Positions 1-12,100 of a stretch of 64,000 bases of DNA are shown in pieces (position 1 is the stretch's first letter; every line of letters begins with the position of its first letter). Location: NCBI GenBank assembly GCA_963931925.1, contig OZ007569.1, positions 12,856,663 through 12,920,662 on the forward strand. Reading direction: 5' to 3'. The DNA is from Onchidella celtica (Eukaryota; Mollusca; Gastropoda; Systellommatophora; Onchidiidae). The notes under the pieces are model-generated. The model saw nothing but the letters and a program-made list of their open reading frames with translations. It ran no database searches and was not told the DNA's origin. The position numbers and the translations under genes are program-made.

Positions 1-3000
1 CGTTGTTTTAGTTTAACTGAGACAGAGTAGTGAGAGAAACCCTGTGTGCACTAAAAAGACGGAAAAATGAAAGGCTGCAGTATGTGTAGTAAAACTATTA
101 CATGTACAAGTACATTTACACGATGGCCAAACTAAACCCAACAAACTGGCACTAGTGGCAGTCAAACATATGGAGTGCTTATCATTTTAACGGAGATCTA
201 CTGCATGTTATGTGTGTATTGATTGTATACATACGGCTTATGAACAGCAGCACTGTTGATACTATAGACAGACCTACAAACTGACTAGATGGGGAAACGG
301 AGAAACTACAAGTAGCTGGGATTCCAGCTTGTGTGCTACAAACACAAAGTATAGCATCTTCAGCTACGGTAGCCTATATAGTTACCTAACAACAGTTCCA
401 CCCTCCATCTCGGCAGTACTAAAACTAAAACCACTAAATAAATGTACATGTACACACTTACACATGTAACTAAAATGACACTGACCAAGTAGAAAAAGTG
501 CCAACATGAAATACTCCACATTGTCCACAACACTCCTCCTGGCAACAATAACACAGAACCCTGTGAATTATAATACATAGGTGTGTAGTTTTATTGGTTT
601 AGTTTTACACTAAATTGCGTCCCACATGAATACAAACAGCATAATGAATGTCACTGAGAATTGCACCAAAATATTTTTTTAAAAAAGGTTTGCACTGCCA
701 TTTACCTGGGTGCTTGTTTCAATGTTTCCAGTTCACTAACTCTTGCATGATGGACATATATTATAATATATCCGCCATCAAATATGTTCAATGATATGAG
801 CAAAATCAATTTCTGTCTGTGTAAATCTAATTAAAGTATTTAATCTAAAGTCACTGATATTTAATAAATCAGACACGTAATAATTATACATGTATACTAA
901 TTCTTAAGTTTGTGAGTTGTGATGATATCATCAGTTGTTCACTTGTAGGCCTACTCACTCTGGCAAACCTGCTGAATGTGTTTTGTCTGTCACAAATTAG
1001 GACCTGTTGTATCCGTTTGCATCCTGACCAAATACATACATGTACATGTAGTATACCATCTGATTTTCTGCATATGGATTGCATTTCAAAGTGAAAACAC
1101 TTGACTTCCTCAAATCTTGTCAACACAATTTGTTTCAGTTCTGCAAACCCAACACTCTCCATTTCTTGCCAGTGCTCTTTGTATAGTGGAACTCGGTCAT
1201 GTTATAACAAGATGCAGTGCTGTGCTTAAAACGCCATGTTACACCCAAGGTGCCACTATTCCAGTAAAAAGAGCAAATACCAAGGCAAAGAATATACACA
1301 TGTAATAGTAGTAATACCAACTTTTTTTTTTTTTTTTTAATGTATTCACATGGTTGCTTCTCATATTATCTACTGCAATATCAAATTGGCAGCAGATCTT
1401 GCCATTCAGTATTCACTTATGGACTGATTTGTTTCCTTTTGCTGATGGGAGCCATGTTTTGACTGAATTATGAGATCAGAGTCAGATTTTTAAAAAAACA
1501 AAAAGCAATTGTGTTTCCAGTGGCTTCCCAGTGGATTCAGCGAATGTGAACAGACTAGACATGTGACAGCAAAACAGTTGAGCGTAGGTTGTGTGTGCTG
1601 TCACATCATGTGGTCTGTAACCCTAAGCAAGACGTGGGCAAAAATGGTGGGGGTGGTGGTGGTGACAAACAAAGCACTTTACCTGTCTGGCCCCCTCCTT
1701 ATACAATGAACTGTGGCTGCTCTCGTAATTTACTCTACACACTCAGAATTAATTCTCTCGCTATAGTGAGTGCCTCGACTATCAACTGTCATTCCTCAAG
1801 TAATTTATTATATTTGCTTACATAGCAGAAAAAAATGGGATTTACTATTTTCTCACCGTTTCTGAGGTCTCACTATTAGCAGTATTATTAAACATGATAC
1901 ATGATGATCCATTTTACATGACACTATGATACAGTCAGCCTCTAACATGAATGAAAGTATTGTATAGAAAAAATAGAAACATTCAAGAAATAAAGGGATG
2001 GCAGGAAAAAAATCGAAGATTAAACAAAAAAAATTTTTTTTTAATGGATTGAATTAAAAATTGACCACAATGGACTCTCCGAGGCACAGGAAATAATGGC
2101 CACTCACAAAGAAGAACACCTGACATCATCTTCTCTGTCTCCTACATTGTACACACCTGTAAACATCTTCAATACACAAAAATAAATAAGTCTGAACATA
2201 ACATAAGAAGTTGTAGATGACTAAAGTCTGACCAGTGTTTCTCTCCTTACTTTATGATTCCAAATCACATATTTCCTCCCTTCAAAACAATATTCTAAGA
2301 TCAGAAAACATTCCATGTAATCCAAAAACTGTTCTACTTTGCAAATGTGTGCAGTCATCCTTATAGTCTTAGAAATCTACATTTTTATTTGAATTAGCTC
2401 TGAATAAGGATGAAACTGAGAAATTCCTTACCATGAGTTAAATGTCTGCAAATGTGGCCTGCCCAACTAACTATTGATAAAACATACATTTGCCTCTACC
2501 TGCAGACTGAAGCAATACACAAATGAATTCATGCAATCTAAGAAAAGACCATCCAGCTTACATGGGCATGCAAGTTTTTGAAGACAATACATCATGTACT
2601 TACCTAACTAAGGACCAGGAAAAAAAAAAAGAATAATTTTTACAGTCCACATATTAAACAGAACAAGAGAATCTAATATAAAAATTAAAATGTACATATA
2701 ACTATCATTGAATTATGGATTATATGTGTGGTGGGCCTGCTCAATGTTTATCCTGAAGAGAATAGAATTCCCGACTCACTGGATGACTAGCGATGTCACT
2801 GACCAGCCCTGACCACCTTCATACTTGATCTTGCAAACATAAGTTAACACTTGCATACTGATACAGGTGGAGTGTGAAAAGCTTTGTGTGTCCATTATTG
2901 AAATTCATCTGGCATGGTCTGATACACAGAATGAGCACTGACTGAAAATTGCCATGTGCTGGATTTGATTCCATGGAAACAAATGTAAACAATTTCAAAA

Positions 3001-4819
3001 ATAATAGTTAAAAATAATCAAACAACATCAGTTTGGTTCAAATAAAATTTGGCTGAAGTGGACAGCAGTCGTTTACAAAGGGAGAAGACTCAGTTACATT
3101 GGTGTCCTTGTAATTTTGAGACATCTCTCTTTTAATAACAGTTTTCCCCAATTTGATTTGAGTCAAATATCTCAGCTTTAAGACAATACCAGAAATGTGG
3201 CACGAGTCAAATACTGCAACCAAAGTGTTATGACAATACATACTTGTATCATTACTATTCTTCCCATGATAAAAGAGGTCAAACAGTGCACGTGCCCTCC
3301 CCGCCCCGCATATGTTCATATCTCTTGTCTTTCCCAGAGGCACAGTCTGAGTCAGTGTGTCAGATAACCACTTTACATTACCAGTTCCAAACAGTCAGCA
3401 GAATGTTGTGCAGAATGCCATAAGACTGTAAGCATCCAAAATTTTGTGACTCAGAGACAAAACTATTACATCTCTCACGATATACAATAATGAAAGAAAA
3501 ACTTTAAGAACTGTACCTTCACTATATCCCTTTCATAATTACACTTGGCCCACAGTGTTCTCAGAGCTTAGACAGACACCAGATATAATGAGTACCTGGT
3601 AAGCATTATTTACATAACACCTAAGGGTGATTTGCCCTTAGAACACTGGGTTTCTCTGTGTGAAACAAAGAAAGTAGTCCAATCCACTTATCTCAACATG
3701 GCTTTTGTCGACACTCTGGGTAACTCGACACAATTCTTAAGACAAAACCTCCTTTAATGCTACTAAATATTTCCCCATAATTCCCAGTGTTACTCCATTC
3801 TTTCTTCTTATATCGGCACATTTCTCCCCGACCAGAGCATAACAAGTGCACTAGATCTACTATTATGCTGTCGAAAATGCCCATGCAGCTCCCGGCATAT
3901 AAGATCTCTTTATTTCTTTTTTTGCGATGCTGGCGGGGAGGAGTGGGAGAGCGGGTGAATGAACAAAGAGGATGACCCTTGGCTTCAATAACACAAGTGG
4001 AGTGCAATACATAAGTGCATGGCAGTCAAAGTACAGAGTAGGCCTACTACAGACTGGCTTTTTTGTTGATATTACACCTTGATCTAGACCTTGGTTAACT
4101 GCCACACTGCGTATGTATCGATATCATCACTTCTTCTGAAGCAACAATCAGGATGAGGTTAAAAAGAAATAGCAAAGTACTGTGCATCTGATGTATCGCT
4201 ACAGTATCTCACTGATATCAGCAAATGTTTGCCACGCAACTGCTCCACACAACAATGATATTGAAGGAACAGGTGACAGTAGGAAGATAATTAAAAGAAA
4301 AAGGGACATAATTTCGTTATTTACTGGACACTTTTGCTATAATGGTGATTGATGTCTGACACCCCCCCCCCCACGGGCTTGGTTCTCTTCCACCACTAAT
4401 CTGCTATATTTTGACTTTCCTTTTTTACTCAACGCAATTCAGACGGTGCCACTGATGTCGAGATATTAATTAGGATTGCACTGTACAACAAATCTCATCC
4501 TTTGATTTCAGTTTCCTGGAACATACTTGCACTGTCCAAACCATTTCCAACTACATGTATGTCAATATTGTTCACTGTCATGCCAAGATTTCATCGAGAT
4601 AATGTAATGGAATAAACCACATCTAACCTCAAAAATATCCATAGCACCTTTTCCCTGTTTACACAAACTTATGATATAGCAGCAGAATAATTAAAGATGA
4701 GCACAAATGAAGAACTGCAATGAGATGATTTTGCAAACCAAAGCCTTGACATGTACAGGTATTTTATGTTATAACAATCCTGATGAATGGACAGATATGA
4801 AATGGAGAAAGATAAAAAA
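1..4819. other. No recognisable gene; probable BANF1 3' UTR and intergenic DNA
   Basis: The stretch is AT-rich, with A and T runs (1321-1338, 2028-2042), a C run at about 4363 and a TACATGTACATGTA-type motif at about 1037-1050. The part nearest 4820 should be BANF1 3' UTR on the minus strand. All open frames on both strands are short, lack recognisable domains and have no consistent codon bias. No RNA gene was seen. Confidence 0.6.
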
Positions 4820-4966
4820 TCACAAGAAAGAATTACACCACTCCTTCAAACACTGGTAACAGTCATTCTGTTGCTTGGAATTGGCTGCACAGGTGTCATG
4901 TAACCAGTCCTTGAATAATTCTTCATCTTTCTTGAACAACAGAAACTGACCAAGAACCATGTATGC
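4820..4966 (-). CDS. banf1: BANF1 (barrier-to-autointegration factor), last coding exon
   Basis: Second and last coding exon of BAF, a small DNA-binding protein that bridges DNA and binds LEM-domain proteins and lamin at the inner nuclear membrane. Read on the minus strand, a TTTTCAG acceptor precedes GCA TAC ATG. The exon encodes 48 residues from [20 protein letters not shown] to a C-terminus EWCNSFL, then TGA at 4822-4820. The family hallmarks are all visible: VLGQFL, the KKDE/LF/WL helix, DTC-AN-KQ and CL-EWC--FL. The exon joins in phase 0 to the upstream exon after Asp-Lys, giving 90 residues in total against 89 in human BAF. No frameshift or internal stop is present, so the gene looks functional. 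The 3' UTR continues toward lower coordinates. The first minus-strand AATAAA I noticed is at 3914-3909, which is only a weak guess at the end. Confidence 0.97.
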   Translation of the reverse strand, partial: AYMVLGQFLLFKKDEELFKDWLHDTCAANSKQQNDCYQCLKEWCNSFL

Positions 4967-5883
4967 CTGAAAAGGATTTCCATAAAACAAAACAAAATTA
5001 AAACTAGGTAACCCTACACTTTGTAATTTTAATTACTGAGAAAAAAAAAACCATTTTCATCCATTCTCCCTCTCACAAACTGCACTGTTATTTTAAAACA
5101 CAATAGAGTGTTCAAATTAAATTCCACTCAAGAAGTGTTAGAATAATATTCCACCAACTGACAAATCTAGTTGTGATATTAATTAGAGTGTCCTAGCGTC
5201 CAGGCTGTCTTTTAACTATTCTGAAAACTGCACTATATCATTTCTGTGTGCTCTGAATTGATCTGCTAGTTGTGAAGTTCAATACTTACCAGGTTCACAT
5301 GCAATTAATTGGACACACTGAAGTATCTTAAATTTGATCTTAAAAATCCAGCCACGGAACCTAATTTACATCAATTCCAATTACAATATCTTGAATCATT
5401 ATTGAAAATTTAGTAAAAAACAGTAGACTGCAAGAGGTCTGGTATGTTTCACAAGCCGTGGCCACCAGCAAAATCCAATATATGACCCGATCAGGCCTGT
5501 AAGTGGCTGGTGACGAAATAGTCTGAAATTTTTTCTGTACCGTCGTAGTCAATAGCATTCGTACATTTTCACCGCTTTACCTTTCCGACATTCGCCTGTT
5601 TATTATTAAGTACCGCATATCGAAACATGGCTGTCGTGGTCAATAGCATTCGTACATTTTCGCCGCCTTACCTTTATGACGTTCGCTGGTTTATTATTAA
5701 GTACCGCATCGGAAAAACGAAGTTGTCTGAGATCGGGTCAGAATTTTTTGCTCAAACCAAAATTGTCGAAAATCCGAGGCAACTTTTTTTTTTTGGTCGT
5801 GATAAAATAGTCAGAAATCCGATTATAGTTGGAAATTTTGCAGGTCTGCTCGAGTTGCCTGTCAAATTAATTTAAATATTTAC
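4967..5883 (-). other. banf1: BANF1 intron between coding exons
   Basis: This 917 bp phase-0 intron has a GTAAAT donor and a TTTTCAG acceptor on the minus strand. It contains an imperfect tandem duplication with a 91 bp step (5542-5711) and AT-rich filler. The only open frames are short and look like shadows of that duplication. No additional exon is seen. Confidence 0.9.
5542..5711. repeat. Imperfect 91 bp tandem duplication in BANF1 intron
   Basis: Two copies begin GTCGT(A/G)GTCAATAGCATTC at 5542 and 5633. Both run through GTACATTTTC(A/G)CCGC and on to TTTATTATTAAGTACCGCAT. A few point differences separate them. Flanking phrases such as AATAGTC(T/A)GAAAT occur near 5518 and 5807, suggesting the duplication lies within a larger degenerate repeat. 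Confidence 0.85.
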
Positions 5884-6009
5884 CTTGTCGTAGTTTGCTT
5901 CCTGCAGTCGCTGACCAAGAACTTCACCAATACCAGCCAATTCTGTGACCAGTTTCTCTCCCATTGGTTCAGACACAAAATTCTGATGTTTCTTTGATGT
6001 GGTCGACAT
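5884..6009 (-). CDS. banf1: BANF1, first coding exon
   Basis: This exon encodes the first 42 residues of BAF, starting [20 protein letters not shown] and ending at Asp-Lys just before a GTAAAT donor (5883-5878). It holds the Ser/Thr-rich N-terminus that VRK kinases phosphorylate in known BAF proteins, here Ser2, Thr3, Thr4 and Ser5. It also holds the helix-hairpin-helix DNA-binding segment around residues 22-34 ([10 protein letters not shown]). The ATG is preceded by TTTACAG|A on the minus strand, so the coding exon probably begins at 6010 after an intron in the 5' UTR, as in many BAF genes. The residue matching human Ala12, where A12T causes a progeroid syndrome, is Ser13 here. The identification rests on near-complete agreement with the BAF family across both exons. 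Confidence 0.97.
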
Positions 6010-6123
6010 TCTGTAAACAAAATCATGCATTGTCAACAAAGAACAATTTCTGACATTTTTTACAAAACAAGCAAATTCTTCCTGCTGTGACACTGCACCT
6101 TCGCTGCACATAGTAACAAAATA

Positions 6124-7997
6124 CAGTGGACAACGGTTAAACCGAAATCGGCGGGACCACAGGTTTGTTTTCGGTTTTAGACAGTTTCGGTTTAGCAATA
6201 GGAGGCTTGAAAAATGCCAGCTTCAAGAGAGGCAGCCCAAACCACTGTCATAGAGGACAAATAATGCAAGCCCACAGGTTAAACAGACTCAACCTGTCCT
6301 CGTTTGCTCTGTGTTTTTGACTGAGAGTGAGAGTGAGAACATTTGAGATTGGGTGATTGCTCAGGCCTAGGCACACTCAAAGCATGGACAGCGGGTGAAT
6401 GTGGACTAACTCTCAGAACAGGGAGACATGCGTGTGGACGGACATCCCGCCAACCTCATTAGTGTTATGCCAAACGTAACGTCTGCTGCTGTCTGATTTC
6501 GGATGCGCGAGTTTATGGGCCTCCCTCCCTCTCTGTAGTGCTGCCGCTTTCATGTAGGCCTAATTACCGAAGCATGCTCTGCTCTTATTTTTTGAAGGGG
6601 GGGGGGGGGGGGGGTAACAGTAACTTGACTCTATGTATGTCAAATCACAGTGGACTGGCCACTGAATCCAGCAATTTTCTTTTCGGTTTAACCATCATAG
6701 GGTTATTTCGGTTTAGTGCTAGTTTGTTAACCCTCGTCCCGCGTTGAGTGAACCCGTCCACGTAACGCTCCGTGTGGGGATAGCCAGCCGATCGTTCGCG
6801 TGTTGCCGATAACCTCGGCGGTAGGGTCAATCGGGTCCTTGTGAACACGTGTATCGCGTATACTTCAGGACGCAATAACAACAATAGTGGTGGATAAATC
6901 GTAAATGACCCCTATGATATTTGGATAAAGTACTTGTGATGATATGCAGTAGGATTTATTGTGAAAAGGAAGGCCCCAAATCAAGAATTTTCTGCATTTA
7001 CATGCCGTTTAACACACGTTTTATCATTTTCCCAAGACCTCTGCGCTTTTTCTGTCTCTCTAAGTCAGGCCATTCAGGTGAACAAATTATTTTTTAAGCC
7101 ATTCGCTTAATTTAATAATAATAACCACATGTATCGTGACATTGCCTTCTCCGTCCTCTACTATGTAAAGCTTCCACTTACTATAATGTTAGTTTTGGCG
7201 AGAGATTTGATTTCCAGTTCCAGGTCGTAGAGCACATACATGTACTGAAAAGCTTCCACTTACTATAATGTTAGTTTTGGCGAGAGATTTGATTTCCAGT
7301 TCCAGGTCGTAGAGCACATACATGTACTGAAAAGCGGTTTAATCAAAGGAACACAATATCTCTCTAATTACCACATCAAATAAAGACAACAACCAACAAC
7401 AAAGTCTGTCATTTTCTCCCAGTTTTCCCTGATGAAAAACCTACTGACAGACGCCCTAATGCAGCATGCCCTAATATTACATCGGAATTCATACTTACAG
7501 ACGTAGAACGGCGTCTCAAATACGCACATGGCCCTTTTCTTCTCATTTCACATGTAGATGACAACCAGCATCAAAGTAAAAGTTTCCCCAAGATTTTCCC
7601 CAGTTCAAACTTCAGACTGTCAGTGTCAGTACTATTACACGAGTATGACGAATAGTTGCATCATAATAAACGTAATCGGACGATACCATTTTGTTAGATA
7701 TAGTAGGGGTGATAGGATAGATAAACACGCGAAAATAGTGTGGAAAAAAAAACGACAGCCTTGGCAACCGAATAAACAATGCGCGAGGCGCACCGTTGCT
7801 ATACAAAAATGTGGCCTCCCGCAGGACCCGCGGTTAAGCGTGTCGGACAAAATAATGGCCTCCTGTGCCTCGCGTGTTGCGCGGGGAGGCATATAGTGGC
7901 CTCCCGCAGGACTAGGGTTAACAAAGATAAAGAGGAAAAAAATCAGTGTTTTTATTTTCTTTTGGTTTAGCCATTTTCGGTTAGCCATTCTCCACTG
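6124..7997. mobile_element. Candidate non-autonomous pogo/Tigger-like (Tc1/mariner) element
   Basis: The left end reads TA then CAGTGGACAACGGTTAAACC. The right end, read on the minus strand, is TA then CAGTGGAGAATGGCTAACCG. Both ends continue into CCGAAA(T)-(C/T)GGC. CAGTGGA-AA-GG-TAA-CCG termini flanked by TA duplications are characteristic of pogo/Tigger-type elements. The 1.87 kb interior holds further CGGTTTA(G/A) motifs (about 6168-6196 and 6680-6715), an 18 bp G run at 6597-6614 and an 82 bp tandem duplication. No transposase-like open frame is present, so it would need a helper. An alternative is that the two ends belong to separate insertions. It sits just upstream of the BANF1 start codon, in the presumed 5' intron or promoter. 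Confidence 0.6.
7171..7334. repeat. Perfect 82 bp tandem duplication
   Basis: The block starting CTTCCACTTACTATAATGTT at 7171 is repeated without visible change at 7253 and ends ATGTACTGAAAAG at 7334. The lack of differences points to a recent duplication or an assembly duplication. It lies inside the candidate Tigger-like element. Confidence 0.95.
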
Positions 7998-8500
7998 TAT
8001 GTTAAAGACCACTTGAAAAGATGTTCTTAAAATTATTATTAGTTATAGTTTAAATTTTGTTTGGCTGGCCAAAAGCACTTCACACATATGTGACATATCT
8101 TGTTGCCATTCAGAATTCACCCGTTTACTAAGTAATAAATTTAGATACCGTATTTTACTATTTAAAACTAAAACAGCATGATCAACCAATTAGACACTGT
8201 AGGCTACACATGACATCCATGCAAATTTTAAGTTATGTCTTAGGATACAGATTTAATTTTTGGTGTAATAAATAGTAGATTTAATACAAAAATGGATCAA
8301 ATTTTAATTTCTGCTGAGGTGATCCTCCCACATTTCAGTTCAGAAGTCATTTTTTTCCATGTTATTGTTAATTTTGTAGTAGGGCCAAATCCGATTGCCA
8401 AATGACAAGTGCTGTCATTCACATTTTTGACAATGGGATCAAAAATTGCTTGTAAATCAGTGAAACTCTAAGGAGATAATTTTTATTAATTTATTATCTA

Positions 8501-8800
8501 TTAACTCTTTCCCTACCGCTAGCCGCATTTTGCGGCTCAAGCGAAATCCCGATTTGTACCGGGAGCCGCAAAATGCGGCTCATAAAATTCATGTTCAATT
8601 CCAATCCAGTGTTTACGAAACAGAATTTTTGTGAATGCAAAACACTGTTGTACATTCAAACCTTAATATTTTGAATCTACATCCATTTTCACACAATTTC
8701 ATATTCTTTGGTTGTCTATTGAGGGACAAAATGGTGGCTCAAATATAGCTTGGTCCAGCCGTGGAATACTGCCCAGAATGTGTGGTAGGGAAAGAGTTAA
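8501..8800. mobile_element. piggyBac-type MITE flanked by TTAA
   Basis: TTAA at 8501-8504 is followed by CTCTTTCCCTACCGC. The right end, read on the minus strand, is TTAA (8800-8797) followed by CTCTTTCCCTACCAC. Thus 13 or more terminal bases are inverted repeats bounded by the exact TTAA target site that piggyBac transposases use. The 292 bp interior has no open frame. It holds two small palindromes, AGCCGCATTTTGCGGCT (8521-8537) and AGCCGCAAAATGCGGCT (8564-8580), which are also complementary to each other. Confidence 0.85.
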
Positions 8801-8949
8801 GGGGCTAGGCCCTACTGAATATTAACTGAATTCGGTAGGCCTAATCCTCAAAGTCCAAATGACTGGATCAAGATAGATTGATTAATGGTTTGATGATGAA
8901 CACTATGAAGTGCCATTGGTAATTCGGTAGTTCAGTAACTCAAAAATTC

Positions 8950-9430
8950 TGATGAGTTTCCTAACATGTTTAGATCTGGATCCAAAAGAATCTATTCTAG
9001 TTCTAGATCAGTCTATAGGGCCTACAGAGTTTATGTGACCTAGATTTAGATCTAAAATCTAGATGTTTTAGTTTTGAGCTGAAAGTTCTGCTACTGCTAG
9101 ATCTAGAATCTAGATCTAGATGAGCCTTGCTGTCAGTAGGCCTATCTTTGAGCCCAAATTATTTGACTGTATGTTACTTTGTACTGATCTATGATCCTTC
9201 AAAATATTAGATCAGACTAGATCTAGATTTCTAGATCTAGATCTCTAGATTTAGATCAATGTTATATGGAACAGAACTAAAAATTACTCAGCTGAGGCCC
9301 ATGGACATAGAAAGAGTTGTCAAGTGGTGTGATTATGACTGATTTTGCTGATTTTATTGCTCTTTTAGATCCAGCTAATCTATCTTAGATATAGACGTCT
9401 ATCTAGATGCTCGAGTCAAGATCTTTTCTT
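8950..9430. repeat. AGATCTAGATC-rich low-complexity stretch
   Basis: Overlapping TAGATCTAGATCTAGA words recur many times, for example near 9096-9120 and 9218-9260. They are interspersed with unique sequence. The words are self-complementary, so the region can pair with itself. Similar words recur at about 9750 and 15152. No gene is seen. Confidence 0.75.
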
Positions 9431-9964
9431 TCAATTGAACCTGCGAGAGATCTTGATTGCTCTTACCTTCTTGGTTAACTGGTTGATGCTAAGACAAGAG
9501 TTGGAGTGCAAATAACCCTAGTGGACGGAGTATTACGCCTATAAATTAAGTGTATCAGATCAGTTTCCTTATTTAGCTTTCAAAACCCAGTGCAATCAAT
9601 GAATCGGAATAAATACGTCTGGGCAAGTAGTTTGAGCATAGAGAGTTTGAGAGATATTGAATGTATTTGAGTACCTTGTCCAGTATCGATACCAGATAGC
9701 TTTCGTTTTCCCCATTTTTTCTTATCAAAGGCCATAATGTCAGCAAAAGCTAGATCTAGTCTCTTGTCAATAATTTGAAACTTTTGATAATTTTTTTCCT
9801 TGTACAATTAGTTATTCTTTTTCAATCCAATCAATTTTATGCTTAAATTTGTTGATCAGTTCCATCTAGAATAACCTTTCTTCTTTTGTTTTTAAATTAG
9901 AATCTATTTAAAGTTCAACATCAGTGTCGCAGGCCTCTTTTTTTTTTTAGAATGAGCGGGATCA

Positions 9965-10290
9965 CTATCGACTTTCTCGAAAACTATCTGCTGGATTTAT
10001 TTGAAATTTTACATGGGCTCATATTGCACAAGTGCACACCACACTTTAAGGAACTGATACTTCATTTGTTGGACAGTCGCCTGATTTGGGATTGCTTCTC
10101 TGCGATGCGCCCTGTAAAAAAACATTTCACGACTTTTTTTTTACAAAGCAGAAATTAAGAAACAAACTCAAAATCATGCTACTGTTCAATGAATGAAAAA
10201 AAATCAGTTCCATTAGGTTTAGTACGAAATACGAGCCCATGCAAAATTTCAAATAAATCCAAGAGACAGTTTTTGAGAAAATCCATGTTG
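9965..10290. repeat. Foldback repeat with inverted arms
   Basis: The left arm (about 9969-10024) runs from CGACTTTCTCGAAAACTATC to GAAATTTTACATGGGCTCAT. It is the reverse complement of the right arm (about 10229-10286), which contains GAGCCCATGCAAAATTTC and continues AAATAAATCC. A single, further diverged copy of the right arm lies at 11781-11832 (AGCCCGTGCAAAATTTCAAA). The short open frame at 9952-10158 is a by-product of this repeat. Confidence 0.8.
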
Positions 10291-11699
10291 CTCCAGCTCA
10301 TTTAAAAAATGACGTGCTATTGTAGAACTAGGTCTCTGTGCTTTAAAAAATATTGTTTATGTTACCTGATTGTACAGATGAGTGGAACTAGTATCAAAAG
10401 CAGCAGTGTCTCAGGCCTGGCAGACCTACACGACTAGGAGATTTTATGCCCGTCCCAGCCATTTTTCTCTATTGTTCATCAAGGAGCCGATGTAGTATCA
10501 GAAGACTATTACTTTTTAACTTTTCAATCAATGCATTATATGCTGCAACGACTAGTGATTCATTGATTATTTCTCACGCGGGGTTTCGCAACATACAACC
10601 TTTTCCTTTTGCCCAATTTTGACTAGTGTTGACTTTACCGCGACTGCTGTTTTTGTTGCTTTTGTTATTGTTTTGACGTCTTCTTATAGTGATAATGGTG
10701 ATGACTATTAATATTAGTATTTTGTTGTCCCAGTTGAGAGCGGACATGAGTTAAAGAGGGGGGGGGTTGGGGGAGAAAAGGACTGAAACCTAGTGCAAGC
10801 TGACGTACATTACTAATAATTTGTGAAATAGCCTACTATACGCACTTCTCTCAATCAAGCAACGCAACACTAAAAGAAATACATATATATATATATATAC
10901 ATAGTTGCAACAACATCATACGCTCAAGGCCGGATTTAGCTTACGTTATTTTAATATATCATTATGTAATTCTGTGGAAGTTTAGCTCATTGCCAGGCCT
11001 GTTGAGGGTGAATTCAGGTGTACATTTGTGTATTTGTATCGATACCTAAATATCAGGCATCGCCCAGCCCAAACATTCACAGAAAGTATTCAAAGCAAAA
11101 TATTGCGCCAAATGAGAGGTTTCAAATCAGTGGAAAGTAAATTTCATATGCTACAATAAATTTCTACTTTTAGCTGAGAAAAATGAGGAAGAACTTTCCT
11201 GGCATTCACTTCATGCTAAATGAGTAGGCGTATATTTGTTTCATAAATACATTTTTTAATCAAATTTTAGACACTGGCAAAAGAAGGACAGTTCCTGCTG
11301 GTTTGAATTTGAGACCGCTATTACAAAACTTGCCTCGGCTATCCATTATTTATTTTATTTGTGAGCTGTCTCTCTAGTGGGTCTCAAGAAATGGGTGTAA
11401 ATACTTGAATCGCATTATTGCAATATAAAGGCCTGATTGCAAGAGTTTGCAAAGCCCCCTGACAAATTTCTGTTTCAGCTACTGAGAAATTGGGTACGAT
11501 ACTTTTGTCTTTTAATTGGTTGATTCCGAGGTCTCCAGTTGGACTATTCAATGATGTCGTTCCTGATCTCGGAAAAAAAACATGATTAGCCTTCTTTGAT
11601 TGGATCTAATTTAAATGAAAGAAATCCAAAACTTTGTTTTGCAAGTGACGATTAAAAAAAAAAATAAAAAAACCTTGAGGCAACTTAATATCTTATACA

Positions 11700-11850
11700 A
11701 TGCACAAAGAAGCAAACTCAATATCAGACTTCGGTCAATTCAAAGGAATAACAAATCAGTACTGTTAGATTTAGTTTAAGCCCGTGCAAAATTTCAAATA
11801 AATCCAACAGATAGTTTCGAGAAAATCGACGTGTCCTTACCAACTAAACA
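11700..11850 (+). repeat. Second copy of the GCAAAATTTCAAATAAATCC repeat arm
   Basis: This copy shares AAGCAAACTCAA, TTAG(A/G)TTTAGT and GCAAAATTTCAAATAAATCC with the right arm of the foldback at 10140-10290, in the same order and spacing. It marks a dispersed repeat family. No inverted partner was found nearby. Confidence 0.7.
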
Positions 11851-11962
11851 TAAATACAATGTAATGTAAATCTGGCTATTGCTCTTCTGAGAAATGAAGG
11901 AGGATGTTCTCTTTCATACCGTACATGTATATTACTTTGCTGTTATTACAGAGCGCACAACT

Positions 11963-12004
11963 CTGTGTGTGTGTGTGTGCGTGTGTGTGTGTGTGTCTCC
12001 CCCC

Positions 12005-12035
<31 letters not shown>

Positions 12036-12100
12036 GCATACACAAACACACATTTTCTCTCTCTCTAACTCTCGCTCTCGCTCACTCTTTCACTCTGTCT
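11963..12100. repeat. Compound GT / CT / CA microsatellite
   Basis: A (GT)n run with one GC step passes into C-rich (CT)n, then (CA)n and CTCTCT. The two open frames here read as Cys-Val and Ser-Leu repeats and are not genes. Confidence 0.95.
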
